Assembly: GCF_017356245.1 (NCBI RefSeq)
Contig: NZ_JAFMZZ010000001.1
Span: 2,963,943 to 3,027,942 of the forward strand
Length of the DNA: 64,000 bases
From: Bordetella petrii
GTDB taxonomy: Bacteria > Pseudomonadota > Gammaproteobacteria > Burkholderiales > Burkholderiaceae_B
Direction: 5' to 3'
Shown here: piece by piece, positions 1 through 10,903 of the stretch
Position numbering within the stretch: the first letter of the stretch is position 1
How the letters are laid out: each line of letters opens with the position of its first letter
Program-made: the position numbers and the translations under genes
Notes under the pieces: model-generated
Databases searched by the model: none
The model's input: the letters and a program-made list of their open reading frames with translations, nothing else
What the model was told of the DNA's origin: nothing

Positions 1-708
1 ACGGTCAGCACCCACGCCATCAACCAGTCGGTGTACGCCAAGCTGCCCTACGATCCGGTGCGCGATTTCACGCCGGTGACCCTGGTGATCCCGGTGCCCA
101 ACATCCTGGAACTGAACCCCGCGTTCGCCGACCGGCACAAGATCCGCTCGGTGGCCGACCTGATCGCCTACCTGAAGGCCAATCCCGGCAAGGTCAACAT
201 GGCCTCTACCGGCAACGGCACCTCTACACACCTGTCCGGCGAACTGTTCCAGGCCATGACCGGCACCAAGATGACCCACGTGCCGTACAAGGGCAGCAGC
301 CCGGCGCTGACCGACGTCATGAGCGGCTCGGCGGACCTCATCTTCGACAACCTGCCGTCGTCGATGGGCTTCCTGAAGGCCGGCAAGCTGCGCCCGCTGG
401 CCGTCACCAGCGCCGAGCGCTCGCCCGCCCTGCCCGATGTGCCCACCATGGCGCAGGCCGGCGTGGCCGGCTACGACGCGTCCAGCTGGTTCGGCCTGCT
501 GGCGCCGGCCGGCACGCCCCCGGCCATCGTCGAGCAGGTGCAGCGCGACGTCGCGAAAATCCTGCAGGATCCGGCCGTGCGCGCGCGCTTCGCCGCGCTG
601 GGCGCGGTGCCGTCGGGCATGGCCCCGGCGCAGTTCAAGCAGTTCATGGCCGCCGAAGCCGCCAAATGGGCCAAGGTGGTCAAGCAATCGGGCGCTCGGG
701 TCGACTGA
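1..708 (+). CDS. Bug-family periplasmic solute-binding protein, 5' end missing
   Basis: The reading frame is open from base 1, so the signal peptide and first part of the protein lie outside the window. The remaining 235 residues match the C-terminal two thirds of the Bug/TctC family: a [17 protein letters not shown] stretch, then the [19 protein letters not shown] ligand-loop region and the [20 protein letters not shown] segment. Family members bind carboxylates or related small molecules in the periplasm, sometimes feeding a tripartite tricarboxylate transporter and often acting without a linked permease. No TctA or TctB gene is visible here. A second Bug gene follows after 73 bases, so the two probably share a transcript. 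The ligand cannot be read from sequence. Confidence 0.9.
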   Translation, partial: TVSTHAINQSVYAKLPYDPVRDFTPVTLVIPVPNILELNPAFADRHKIRSVADLIAYLKANPGKVNMASTGNGTSTHLSGELFQAMTGTKMTHVPYKGSSPALTDVMSGSADLIFDNLPSSMGFLKAGKLRPLAVTSAERSPALPDVPTMAQAGVAGYDASSWFGLLAPAGTPPAIVEQVQRDVAKILQDPAVRARFAALGAVPSGMAPAQFKQFMAAEAAKWAKVVKQSGARVD

Positions 709-781
709 CCCCGCCCCGTTCCCAGGCTGCCGGGGCGCGTGGCCGGCGGCTCATCCAACAACACGCGCACCAGGAGACATT

Positions 782-1753
782 GTGAACAAACTGATCAGCG
801 CTATTGCGACCGCCAGCCTGGCCCTGCTGGGCGGCACCGCCACCCACGCGGCCTCGTTTCCCGACAAACCGGTCACCATCATCGTGCCGTTCGTGCCCGG
901 CGGTTCGTCCGACATCACGGCGCGCTCGGTCATGCCGAGCATGCAGACGCTGCTGGGCCAGAGCTTCGTGGCCGAGAACAAGCCCGGCGCCAACAGCGCC
1001 ATCGGCGCCCAGGCGCTGGCGCGTTCGCCGGCCGACGGCTACACCATGATGGTGGGCTCGATCGGCACGTTCGCCATCAACGAGGCGCTTTACAAAGAAC
1101 TGGCCTACAACCCCAGCAAAGACTTCGTGTATCTGACACAGGCCGTGCGCAACCCGAATATCCTGGTGGCGCCGCCCTCGTTCCCGCCCAACACCGTGGC
1201 GGAACTGGTTGAATACGCCAAGAAGCACCCCGGCGAAGTCACGTACGCCTCGTCGGGCACGGGCTCGTCGGACCACCTGTCGGCCATCCTGTTCCGCCAG
1301 CGCACCGGCACCACGGGCGTCGACGTGCCCTACCGCGGCGGCGCCGCGGCCATCGCCGACCTGCTCGGCGCGCAGGTCAATGTCTCGTTCCAGAACCTGG
1401 GCGCGGTGCAAAAGTACGTGCAGGCGGGCAAGCTGAAGGCCCTGGCCATCACCGGCGACGCGCGCGCCGCCGACCTGCCCAAGGTGCCCACCCTGACCGA
1501 AGCCGGCATCAAGGACATGGTGGTGTATTCATGGCAGGGCTTTGCGGTGCCCAAGGGCACGCCGGCCCCGGTGGTCAAGACCCTGTCCGACGCCCTGCGC
1601 AAGAGCCTGCGCGAGCCCGACGTCACCAAGACCCTGCAGGGGCTGGGTTTCGAAGTCGTGGCCAGTTCGCCGGAAGAGTTCGCCAAATTCCAGCAGGGCG
1701 AAGTCAAGCGCTGGAAGCAGGTGATCAAGGAAGGCGGCATCCAGCTGCAATAA
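782..1753 (+). CDS. Bug-family periplasmic solute-binding protein
   Basis: 323 residues, the usual family length. The GTG start is chosen because an AGGAGA ribosome site sits just upstream and the product opens with a clean signal peptide (VNKLISAIATASLALLGG, cleavage near THAASFP). The mature part begins with the family signature FPDKPVTIIVPFVPGGSSD and keeps the VDVPYRGGAAAIADLLGAQV ligand-binding region. It follows another Bug gene and precedes a 2-hydroxyacid dehydrogenase, so the ligand could be a hydroxy- or keto-acid; this is inference from context only. A longer in-frame extension upstream overlaps the previous gene and has no signal peptide, so it was rejected. Confidence 0.92.
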   Translation: MNKLISAIATASLALLGGTATHAASFPDKPVTIIVPFVPGGSSDITARSVMPSMQTLLGQSFVAENKPGANSAIGAQALARSPADGYTMMVGSIGTFAINEALYKELAYNPSKDFVYLTQAVRNPNILVAPPSFPPNTVAELVEYAKKHPGEVTYASSGTGSSDHLSAILFRQRTGTTGVDVPYRGGAAAIADLLGAQVNVSFQNLGAVQKYVQAGKLKALAITGDARAADLPKVPTLTEAGIKDMVVYSWQGFAVPKGTPAPVVKTLSDALRKSLREPDVTKTLQGLGFEVVASSPEEFAKFQQGEVKRWKQVIKEGGIQLQ

Positions 1754-1845
1754 CCGACGGGCGCGGCGCGGGCAGCCAGTTGCCCGCCCGCGCCTCGAAT
1801 CAAGTAGCATTTGCGTTTTCCCCTCCTTTACCCCGCGCATACGAC

Positions 1846-2799
1846 ATGACCAAGCAACGCATCCTCCAGGTCGGCTCCCTGTCCGGCTCGCCGTCGGCCA
1901 ATCAGCGGCTGGCCGACGGCTACGACGTCTTCGAACTCTGGAAGCACGGCGACCGCAAGGCCGCGCTGGCCGAGTACGGCCCGGGCATCACGGCCATGGT
2001 GACTTCGGCCTCCATGGGCGCCGACGCCGACCTGATCGCCGCCCTGCCCGACCTGAAGGCGATCTGCAGCTGGGGGGTGGGCTATGAAACCATCGATGTG
2101 CAGGCCGCCCGCCAGCGCGGCGTGCTGGTCAGCAACACGCCCGACGTGCTCACCGACTGCGTGGCCGACCTGGCCTGGGGCCTGATGATCGCCGGCGCGC
2201 GCCGCATGAGCCTGGGCGACCGCTATGTGCGCGCCGGCCGCTGGGGGCAGGTGCACGGCGGCATCCCGCTGGGCACGCGCGTCAGCGGCAAGAAACTGGG
2301 CATCATCGGGCTGGGCCGCATCGGCCAGGCCATCGCCCGGCGCGGCGACGGCTTCGACATGGAAGTCCGCTACCACAACCGCCGCCCCCGCAGCGACGTG
2401 CCATACACCTACGAAGCATCGCTGGTCGAACTGGCCCGCTGGGCCGATTTCCTGGTCGTGGCCACCGTGGGCGGGCCGGAAACCCGGCACCTGGTCAATC
2501 GCGAGGTGCTCGAGGCGCTGGGCCCCAAGGGCGTCGTCGTCAATATCGCGCGCGGCCCCGTCATCGACGAGCAGGCCCTGGCCACGGCGCTGGAAAACGG
2601 CAAGCTGGGCTGCGCGGCGCTGGACGTGTTCGAACACGAGCCCAACGTGCCGGACGCTTTGAAAACCAGCGACAACACGGTGCTGCTGCCACATATCGGC
2701 AGCGCTTCTTACGAAACCCGCCTGGCCATGGAAGACCTGATGCTGGAAAACCTGCAGTCTTACTTCCAGACAGGCAAGCTGGTTACGCCGGTGCCCTGA
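1846..2799 (+). CDS. D-2-hydroxyacid dehydrogenase (glyoxylate/hydroxypyruvate reductase-like)
   Basis: 317 residues of the D-isomer-specific 2-hydroxyacid dehydrogenase family, which interconvert 2-keto acids and D-2-hydroxy acids with NAD(P)H. The nucleotide-binding loop GLGRIG is at 155-160. The catalytic Arg (NIARGPVID, R236), Glu (FEHEP, E265) and His (LPHIGSAS, H283) are all present. The arginines after the second beta strand (NRRPR, 178-182) favour NADPH over NADH. The ATG is placed where homologous N-termini begin; the frame is open far upstream inside the Bug gene, but that part has no homology to the family. It is probably co-transcribed with the two Bug genes, suggesting uptake and reduction of a keto acid. 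Substrate not determined. Confidence 0.9.
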   Translation: MTKQRILQVGSLSGSPSANQRLADGYDVFELWKHGDRKAALAEYGPGITAMVTSASMGADADLIAALPDLKAICSWGVGYETIDVQAARQRGVLVSNTPDVLTDCVADLAWGLMIAGARRMSLGDRYVRAGRWGQVHGGIPLGTRVSGKKLGIIGLGRIGQAIARRGDGFDMEVRYHNRRPRSDVPYTYEASLVELARWADFLVVATVGGPETRHLVNREVLEALGPKGVVVNIARGPVIDEQALATALENGKLGCAALDVFEHEPNVPDALKTSDNTVLLPHIGSASYETRLAMEDLMLENLQSYFQTGKLVTPVP

Positions 2800-2825
2800 A
2801 CCCGCGCCCCGCCCCGCAAGGCCGG

Positions 2826-2853
2826 AAAGCCGCGCACGATGCGCGGCTTTTTC
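2826..2853 (+). terminator. Intrinsic terminator after the hydroxyacid dehydrogenase
   Basis: A perfect 10-bp stem (AAAGCCGCGC/GCGCGGCTTT) with a 5-base loop followed by a short T run. It sits between the dehydrogenase and the convergent DUF3579 gene and could serve both strands. Confidence 0.75.
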
Positions 2854-2874
2854 TTTGCCCGGCGGCGCCCCGCT

Positions 2875-3165
2875 TCAGATTTCGCGCTCTTCGGTCTTGA
2901 GCTTGTTGTCGTGGGCGAAATCGACCACGAATTTGTAGGCCAGCGGCTCGAGCTCGCGCAGGCGCTGGTCGACCACCACGCCGCGCACCCCGTCGACCAT
3001 GACGGGCAGCACATAGGGGGAATACGTCAGGTGGCTGCCGGTGGAGCCGGGCGGACGGAACTGGGCCATGACGCCCGCCAGGCGTTCGGCCCAGTCGCTG
3101 GGGCGAAACCGGGCGCCGCTTTCGGTGACGCCGTGGATAACGAATTGTTTGACACGAGTTGCCAT
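2875..3165 (-). CDS. DUF3579 family protein
   Basis: 96 residues beginning MATRVKQFVIHGVTESGARF, recognisable as DUF3579, a small cytoplasmic family largely restricted to betaproteobacteria and without an assigned function. No signal peptide, membrane segment or metal motif is seen; the C-terminus is charged (DNKLKTEEREI). It is divergent from argF with about 110 bases between the start codons, so the two may share a control region. The family's recurrent place near arginine genes in related genomes is my recollection and was not checked. Confidence 0.8.
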   Translation of the reverse strand: MATRVKQFVIHGVTESGARFRPSDWAERLAGVMAQFRPPGSTGSHLTYSPYVLPVMVDGVRGVVVDQRLRELEPLAYKFVVDFAHDNKLKTEEREI

Positions 3166-3275
3166 GAATTTTTCACCGCGGGCTGCGTATGCACGGTCCA
3201 GACTGGCCGAGCACCAAAGATGCGGCCCGCGCCGCGAATTGTATATGATTGGTCTTTTGGCTTCGCGTTTCCATC

Positions 3276-4217
3276 ATGACTCCTCCCACGCACCAGACCG
3301 GCCCCTTGCGGCACTTCCTGCAGTTCCGGGATTTCTCTTCCGCTGAAATCGCTTATGTGCTCGAACGCGCACGCCTGATCAAAGACAAATTCAAGCGCTA
3401 CGAGCCCCATATGCCCCTGCACGACCGCACCCTGGCCATGGTGTTCGAGAAAGCCAGCACCCGCACCCGGGTCTCGTTCGAGGCCGGCATGTATCAAATG
3501 GGGGGGTCGGTCATCAACCTGACCTCGAACGACTCGCAACTGGGCCGCTCCGAGCCCATCGAGGACACCGCGCGCGTCATCTCGCGCATGGTCGACATCG
3601 TCATGATCCGCACCTTCGAGCAAACCCGCATCGAGCGCTTTGCCTCGCATTCGCGCGTGCCGGTCATCAACGGTCTGACCAACGAATACCATCCGTGCCA
3701 GATCCTGGCCGATATCTTCACTTACATCGAGCACCGCGGCCCCATCGCCGGCAAGACGGTGGCCTGGATCGGCGACGCCAACAACATGTCGTACACCTGG
3801 CTGCAGGCGGCCGAAATGCTGGGCTTCTCGCTGCACGTGTCCACCCCGCGCGGCTACGAGCTCGACCCGGCCCGCGTGGGCGCTCCGCCGGCCGGCGTGC
3901 TGCGCCAGTTCGACGACCCCATCGAGGCCTGCCGCGGCGCCCACCTGGTCACCACCGATGTCTGGACCAGCATGGGCTACGAAGCCGAAAACGACGCCCG
4001 CCGCACCGCCTTCGCCGACTGGTGCGTCGACGCCGAAATGATGGCCGCCGCCGACGCCCAGGCGGTCTTCATGCACTGCCTGCCCGCCCACCGCGGCGAG
4101 GAAGTCACTGGCGAAGTCATCGACGGCCCGCAAAGCGTGGTCTGGGACGAAGCCGAAAACCGCCTGCACGTGCAAAAAGCCCTGATGGAATTCCTGCTGC
4201 TGGGCCGCATAGACTGA
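3276..4217 (+). CDS. argF: Ornithine carbamoyltransferase
   Basis: 313 residues. Catalyses carbamoyl phosphate + L-ornithine to L-citrulline in arginine biosynthesis, in the cytoplasm. The carbamoyl-phosphate loop STRTR is at 61-65, the ornithine-loop signature HCLPAHRGEEV starts at 267, and HPCQILAD lies between them. The chosen ATG gives the normal N-terminus (PLRHFLQFRDFS); a further nine in-frame codons upstream have no family match. argG follows after a 225-base gap holding a repeat, so the next two steps of the pathway are encoded side by side, though perhaps not on one transcript. Confidence 0.97.
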   Translation: MTPPTHQTGPLRHFLQFRDFSSAEIAYVLERARLIKDKFKRYEPHMPLHDRTLAMVFEKASTRTRVSFEAGMYQMGGSVINLTSNDSQLGRSEPIEDTARVISRMVDIVMIRTFEQTRIERFASHSRVPVINGLTNEYHPCQILADIFTYIEHRGPIAGKTVAWIGDANNMSYTWLQAAEMLGFSLHVSTPRGYELDPARVGAPPAGVLRQFDDPIEACRGAHLVTTDVWTSMGYEAENDARRTAFADWCVDAEMMAAADAQAVFMHCLPAHRGEEVTGEVIDGPQSVVWDEAENRLHVQKALMEFLLLGRID

Positions 4218-5786
<1,569 letters not shown>

Positions 5787-5823
5787 GTGGTCTTGCCGTT
5801 GTTGTTGTTGAGCTATTGAGGCG

Positions 5824-5980
5824 TCGGTCCGGGCGGCGGGAAAGGGCCCGGGCTTCACGAGACCAGCCTGGCGCCTTCGCGCCAGGCGCCGCGTCGTCAA
5901 CCTCGTCGGCCTCGCGGCCTCCTACGGTTTCCCTCGCTTGGCCCCGAGGCGCCCGAGCCCTTTCCCGCCGCCCGGACCGA
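5824..5980 (+). repeat. Structured repeat element, copy A (self-complementary ends)
   Basis: A 157-bp element whose ends are inverted repeats of 30 bases (5824-5853 against 5951-5980, one mismatch). The 97-base interior contains a perfect 9-bp hairpin, GCCTGGCGC-CTTC-GCGCCAGGC, then GTCGTCAACCTCGTCGGCCT and a CCTACGGTTTCCCTCGCTTG box. Copy B (6376-6532, opposite strand) has the same length and a nearly identical interior, but a different outer stem sequence that is also self-complementary. No credible protein reads through it. Confidence 0.85.
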
Positions 5981-6161
5981 CTCGCGATGGCCTCGCCTAC
6001 CCGCATCGCCGGGACGGCTGGGGTTCTTCGGCTTCGTGGCATTTCCTGTGTAAAGAAAAAAATCGCACAGGGCCGCCCTCGGAAGCCGCCCTGCGCGGCT
6101 TCCAAAGGCATTCGGCTGAGCGCATGTGCAGCAATTGCCAGGCGTCGAGGTCCTGGATATA

Positions 6162-6193
6162 GGTGTCTGGCTCCCGCCAGGGTGCCAGACACC
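6162..6193. repeat. GGTGTCTG-type hairpin, copy 1
   Basis: A perfect 10-bp stem (GGTGTCTGGC/GCCAGACACC) with a 12-base loop, in the spacer between the two arms of the large inverted repeat. A sister hairpin with a compensated base pair occurs at 23072-23100. Confidence 0.75.
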
Positions 6194-6375
6194 GCACGAT
6201 TGAGACAGCGACTGCACACATAGCATCGAGGCCCGACACCACCCGAATGCCCTTGGAAGCCGCGCAGGGCGGCTTCCATGGGCGGCCCTGTACGATCTTT
6301 TTCTTTACACAGGAAATGCCACGAAGCTGAAGAACTCCAGCCGTGCCGGCGATGGATGAAGTGAACTCAGTGCGA

Positions 6376-6532
6376 GTCGGGGCGTGGCCGTGGGACGGTG
6401 GGGGCGCCTCGGAGGCAAGCGAGGGAAACCGTAGGAGGCCGCCAGGCCGACGAGGTTGACGACGCGGTGCCTGGCGCGAAGGCGCCAGGCTGCCTTCGTG
6501 AAGCTCCCACCGCCCCACGGCCACGCCCCGAC
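6376..6532 (-). repeat. Structured repeat element, copy B (self-complementary ends)
   Basis: 157 bp, the same length as copy A and on the opposite strand. Its ends (6376-6402 and 6506-6532) pair over 27 bases with one mismatch, but the stem sequence is GTCGGGGCGTGGCCGTGG..., unlike the GGTCCGGGCGGCGGG... stem of copy A. The interior differs from copy A at about 7 of 103 positions. This pattern of a conserved core, swapped stem and retained pairing argues that the folded form is what selection or the copying mechanism preserves. Confidence 0.85.
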
Positions 6533-6588
6533 GGCCAGAAGAACTCTCACATCCACCGCTAACAAAAGCCATCGCCAACAAACGGCGT

Positions 6589-8490
6589 TTACAACTCCAC
6601 CTGCATTCCCATTTCCACCACCCGGTTGGGCGGGATCTTGAAGAACTTGGTGCTGCGGGTGCCGTTGCGGGCCATGAAGGCGAAGATGGTGCGGCGCCAG
6701 CGCTGCATGGCCGGCCGCTTGGCCGCCACCACCGTCTGGCGCGACAGGTAATACGACGTGCGCATCGGCTCCAGGTCGATCTCGGGATACGCCTCGGCCA
6801 CCAGCCGGAGCACGGCCGGCACATCCGGGTCTTCCTTGAACCCGTAGTGCACCACCACCTGCCAGCATGACGGGCTGATCTGCTCCACGTCGAAGCGCTC
6901 GTCCTGCGACGCATACGGCACATCCGCCACGCGTATGGTCAGGAACAGCACGTGCTCATGCAGCACCTTGTTGTGCTTCAGGTTGTGCAGCAGGGCCGAC
7001 GGCACCACGCCCGGGTTCATGGTCATGAAAATGGCCGTGCCCGGCACGCGCGCCGGCGGAAATGCTTCCAGCTGCGTCATGAAATCCTTCAGCGGCTGGT
7101 GGTCGCGGCGCTGCATCTCGGCCAGCAGGCTGCGGCCGCGGCGCCAGGTCATCATCAGCAGGAACACCACCGTGCCCACCAGCAGCGGCAGCCAGCCGCC
7201 CTCGTGGATCTTGAACACATTGGCGCTGAACAGCAGCAGGTCGACCACCAGCAGCACGCCCAGCACGGCCAGCCAGAGCAGCCGGCGCCCGCCGGTGGCG
7301 CCGCGCGGCAGCACCGAAAACGCCAGCACCGAGGTCACCAGCATGGTGCCGGTAACCGCGAAGCCGTAGGCGGCCGCCAGGCTTTCCGAATCCTGGAACA
7401 GCATCACCAGGATCAGCACGGCCACCAGCAGCAGCGCGTTGACCTGCGGCAGGTAGATCTGGCCCTTCTCGGCGGCCGAGGTGTGCAGGATCTGCATGCG
7501 CGGCCAGAAACCCAGCTGCACGGCCTGGCGCGTAACCGAATACGCCCCCGAAATGACCGCCTGCGAGGCCACCACGGTGGCGATGGTGGCCAGCACCACC
7601 AGCGGCACCAGCCCCCATTCGGGGGCCATCAGGAAAAAGGGATTGCGGATCGCCTGGGGGTCGCGCAGCAACAGCGCGCCCTGGCCGAAATAACACAGCA
7701 CCAGCGCCGGCAGCACCATCGAGAACCAGGCGCGCCGGATCGCCGGCCGGCCGAAATGGCCCATGTCGGCGTACAGCGCCTCGGCGCCCGTCAGGGCGAG
7801 CACTACCGCGCCCAGCAACAGAAAGCTGCCCAGCGGGAAATCATCGATGAAGCGCACGGCCCATATCGGGTTCAGCGCCTCGAGCACCTGCGGCGCCTGC
7901 CAGATCTGCCAGCCGCCCAGCGCCGCCAGGGTGCCGAACCACAGCGCCATCACCGGCCCGAACAGCTTGCCCATGACGCCGGTGCCGCGCGACTGGATGG
8001 CGAACAGCAGGATCAGCACCAGCAGCGACATCGGCACGATCCACGAATCCAGCGTGTGCGACACCACGCCTATGCCTTCGATGGCCGACAGCACCGAGAT
8101 GGCCGGCGTGATCATGCTGTCGCCATAGAACAGCGAGGCGCCGAAAATGCCCAGCACCACCAGCAGCCAGCGCACGCGCCCTTCCCGGCCGCGCACCGCC
8201 AGTTCCAGCAGCGCCAGCGTGCCGCCCTCGCCGCGGTTGTCGGCCCGCAGCACCAGGGTGACGTACTTGAACGACACCACCAGCATCAGCAGCCAGAACA
8301 GAATCGACAGTACGCCCAGGATGTGGGCGGGTTCGAGGTCGGCGAACCCGACCAGACAGGCGCGCAGCGTATACAGCGGGCTGGTGCCGATGTCGCCATA
8401 GACGACGCCCAGCGCGCCCATGATCAGCGCGGCTTTCGACGAGGGGGCCTGCCCATGCGGCGCCAGGGCGCCCGGATGTTGCAATGTCAT
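6589..8490 (-). CDS. kup: Low-affinity potassium uptake protein Kup
   Basis: 633 residues of the KUP/HAK/KT family, which move K+ (with H+) across the inner membrane. The N-terminal signature MGALGVVYGDIGTSPLYTL and the motif GEGGTLALLEL are intact. About twelve hydrophobic segments occupy the first 460 residues and a soluble C-terminal domain the rest. The ATG at 8490 is preferred because its ATGA overlaps the stop of the upstream histidine kinase, a translational-coupling arrangement; an in-frame start 34 codons earlier would lie inside the kinase gene and adds a non-homologous proline/arginine-rich tail. The adjacent two-component genes may control or sense potassium or envelope state. Confidence 0.95.
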   Translation of the reverse strand: MTLQHPGALAPHGQAPSSKAALIMGALGVVYGDIGTSPLYTLRACLVGFADLEPAHILGVLSILFWLLMLVVSFKYVTLVLRADNRGEGGTLALLELAVRGREGRVRWLLVVLGIFGASLFYGDSMITPAISVLSAIEGIGVVSHTLDSWIVPMSLLVLILLFAIQSRGTGVMGKLFGPVMALWFGTLAALGGWQIWQAPQVLEALNPIWAVRFIDDFPLGSFLLLGAVVLALTGAEALYADMGHFGRPAIRRAWFSMVLPALVLCYFGQGALLLRDPQAIRNPFFLMAPEWGLVPLVVLATIATVVASQAVISGAYSVTRQAVQLGFWPRMQILHTSAAEKGQIYLPQVNALLLVAVLILVMLFQDSESLAAAYGFAVTGTMLVTSVLAFSVLPRGATGGRRLLWLAVLGVLLVVDLLLFSANVFKIHEGGWLPLLVGTVVFLLMMTWRRGRSLLAEMQRRDHQPLKDFMTQLEAFPPARVPGTAIFMTMNPGVVPSALLHNLKHNKVLHEHVLFLTIRVADVPYASQDERFDVEQISPSCWQVVVHYGFKEDPDVPAVLRLVAEAYPEIDLEPMRTSYYLSRQTVVAAKRPAMQRWRRTIFAFMARNGTRSTKFFKIPPNRVVEMGMQVEL

Positions 8491-9644
8491 GATGCGCGGT
8501 CGTGGCGGGTCAGTTGGGCGCCCTTGCGGGGGCCGGGAAATACGACGGACAGGCGGGTGCCGGGGTATTCGGGGCGGCTGCTCAGCTTCCACCAGGCGCC
8601 ATGGGCATGGGCGATTTCGCGCACGATGGCCAGCCCCAGGCCCGAGCCGCCCACGGTGCTGCCCGGCGACCGGTAAAAGGCCTCGAACACCCGCTCATGC
8701 TCTTCGGCGGGAATGCCCGGCCCATCGTCCTCGACGGTCAGTGAAGGCGGATTCAGGCCCACGGTCAGCGTGATGCGGCCACCGCCCTTGCCATAGCGCA
8801 GGGCGTTGTCGATCAGGTTGCCCAGCAGTTCATCGAGCAGCAGCGGGTCGCCGTCGATCCATACAGACTGGTCCGGCGCCACCAGGTCGATCTCGAAATG
8901 CGCGGCGCGCGCGTGCGGAATCCATTCGGCGCCGCTGGCCCTGACCCATTCGCACAGGTCGATGCGCACGAAGCTGTCCTGCGGGCGCGCGTTCGGATCG
9001 GAACGCGCCAGCACCAGCAATTGCTGGCCCAGGCGGATCATGCGGTCGCTGACGGCCTTGATGCGCTCGGCGCGCACGCGCACGTCGTCGGGCAAGGGCC
9101 GCGCCAGCATCAGTTCGGATTCCATGCGCAGGCCGCTCAGGGGCGTGCGCAGCTGGTGCGCGGCATGGCCGATGAAGCGCCGCTGCGCCGCCAGCGAGGC
9201 GTCCAGCCGCAGCAGCAGATCGTTGGTGTGCGTGACCAGCGGCTCGATCTCGACCGGCACGCCCGCCACTTCAAGGGGCTGCATGTCGTCGATGGAGCGC
9301 TGCCGGATTTCGTCGGACAGGTGATTGACCGAGCGCAGCCCTGAACGCACCCCCTGCACGATGACGCCGGCGAACACCCCCACCAGAATGGCCTGCCCCA
9401 GCACCATCAGCCAGAAGAAGTCTTCCAGCATCCAGCCCGCCATGTCGAACTTGTGGCTGATCACCCAGGTGGCGAGCAGGTCCAGCGCCACCAGCACCAG
9501 CATGGGCGGCAGCAGCCGCTTTACCAGGTAGCGCGCCAGCGAACCGCGCGGCATTTGCCAGCGCGCGGCAGAAACAATAGAGGGGGAATCCGGCATGGTG
9601 GCGGGCGCCGGCCGGGCGACGGTGCGCGCGGGCCGGTTCGGCAT
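8487..9644 (-). CDS. Sensor histidine kinase (TctE/QseC-like)
   Basis: 385 residues. Two membrane segments near 46-63 and 77-97 enclose a periplasmic loop of only about 14 residues, so a large extracytoplasmic sensor domain is absent. The phospho-acceptor box FIGHAAHQLRTPLSG has His163; the N box is LLGNLIDNALRYG, and the G boxes are DDGPGIP and GGSGLGLAIV. It follows its response regulator by two bases and overlaps kup by the ATGA of start and stop. The start at 9644 is chosen for proximity to the regulator; a start at 9596 (MPDSPS) is also possible. The short loop suggests sensing within or at the membrane. Signal unknown. Confidence 0.92.
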   Translation of the reverse strand: MPNRPARTVARPAPATMPDSPSIVSAARWQMPRGSLARYLVKRLLPPMLVLVALDLLATWVISHKFDMAGWMLEDFFWLMVLGQAILVGVFAGVIVQGVRSGLRSVNHLSDEIRQRSIDDMQPLEVAGVPVEIEPLVTHTNDLLLRLDASLAAQRRFIGHAAHQLRTPLSGLRMESELMLARPLPDDVRVRAERIKAVSDRMIRLGQQLLVLARSDPNARPQDSFVRIDLCEWVRASGAEWIPHARAAHFEIDLVAPDQSVWIDGDPLLLDELLGNLIDNALRYGKGGGRITLTVGLNPPSLTVEDDGPGIPAEEHERVFEAFYRSPGSTVGGSGLGLAIVREIAHAHGAWWKLSSRPEYPGTRLSVVFPGPRKGAQLTRHDRAS

Positions 9645-9646
9645 GT

Positions 9647-10318
<672 letters not shown>

Positions 10319-10375
10319 GCGGCGATTCTAGCGCGAAGATGGCACGGACGGGTAATGGCGCGCGAGCCTGGCGGG

Positions 10376-10903
10376 TCAATTCGCCGGGGCCGGCGCGGGC
10401 GCCGCAGCCGGGGCTGCGGTGGCGGGCGCGGGCGGATTGGCGGCCGCCGCGCCGGGCGCGGCCGGATCGGCCGGCGCCGCGCCATTGGGCTGGGGCGTGG
10501 TAATGAAACCGATGCGCGACAGGCCCGAACGCCGCGCCGCCGCCATCACCTTGGCCAGCGTTTCGTAGCGGGTGTTCATGTCGGCGCGGATGCGCAATTC
10601 CGGCTGGGGCTTGGTCTGCGCGATCGTCAGGAAACGGTTGGGCAGGTCTTCCATGGCCACCGGTTTTTCGTCCCAGAACAGCGCGCCGGCCGGATCGATG
10701 GCCAGATCGACGGTCTTGGGCTCTTCCTGTACCTGCTCGGCGCTGACCTGCGGCATGTTGATGCGGATCGAGTGCGCCATCAGCGGCGCCGTGATGATGA
10801 AGATCACCAGCAGCACCAGCATCACGTCGATCAGCGGCACCATGTTGATTTCCGACACGGTGTGGCTGCCCGAGCCTTTGCTGTCGAAGCTGCCGAAAGC
10901 CAT
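10376..10903 (-). CDS. exbD: ExbD-type energy transducer subunit
   Basis: 175 residues. One membrane segment near 21-42 carries the conserved Asp (VPLIDVMLVLLVIF) that takes part in proton-driven energisation of TonB, followed by a periplasmic domain (IRADMNTRYETLAKVM). The last roughly 40 residues are a low-complexity Ala/Pro tail not usual for ExbD. The start codon overlaps the exbB stop (TAATG), so translation is coupled. Third gene of tonB-exbB-exbD; powers outer-membrane siderophore and haem receptors. Confidence 0.94.
   Translation of the reverse strand: MAFGSFDSKGSGSHTVSEINMVPLIDVMLVLLVIFIITAPLMAHSIRINMPQVSAEQVQEEPKTVDLAIDPAGALFWDEKPVAMEDLPNRFLTIAQTKPQPELRIRADMNTRYETLAKVMAAARRSGLSRIGFITTPQPNGAAPADPAAPGAAAANPPAPATAAPAAAPAPAPAN

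Larger units (their letters stand above)
5824..6532. repeat. Large imperfect inverted repeat filling the argG-kup gap
   Basis: The 802 bases between argG and kup contain no gene I can support. They hold two arms of about 290 bases in opposite orientation, 5824-6116 and 6243-6532, separated by about 125 bases. Each arm is a 157-bp stem-loop element followed by a tail (5981-6116 and 6375-6243) that shares TTCGTGGCATTTCCTGTGTA, an A-rich run and a GGAAGCCGC/GCGGCTTCC hairpin. The spacer carries a GGTGTCTGGC hairpin. The arms are close to 90% identical outside the outer stems. Function unknown; it lacks transposase genes and obvious target-site duplications. Confidence 0.85.

Noticed and set aside
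1..708. Truncated Bug gene as a pseudogene
   Set aside because: The frame is open to the first base and the family motifs are intact; it is simply cut by the window edge.
5816..6923. Several Arg/Pro-rich frames in the argG-kup gap, some shared by both arms
   Set aside because: They are read from the inverted repeat. The same protein fragments appear because the DNA is repeated, and frames change across the arms; no conserved start or domain.
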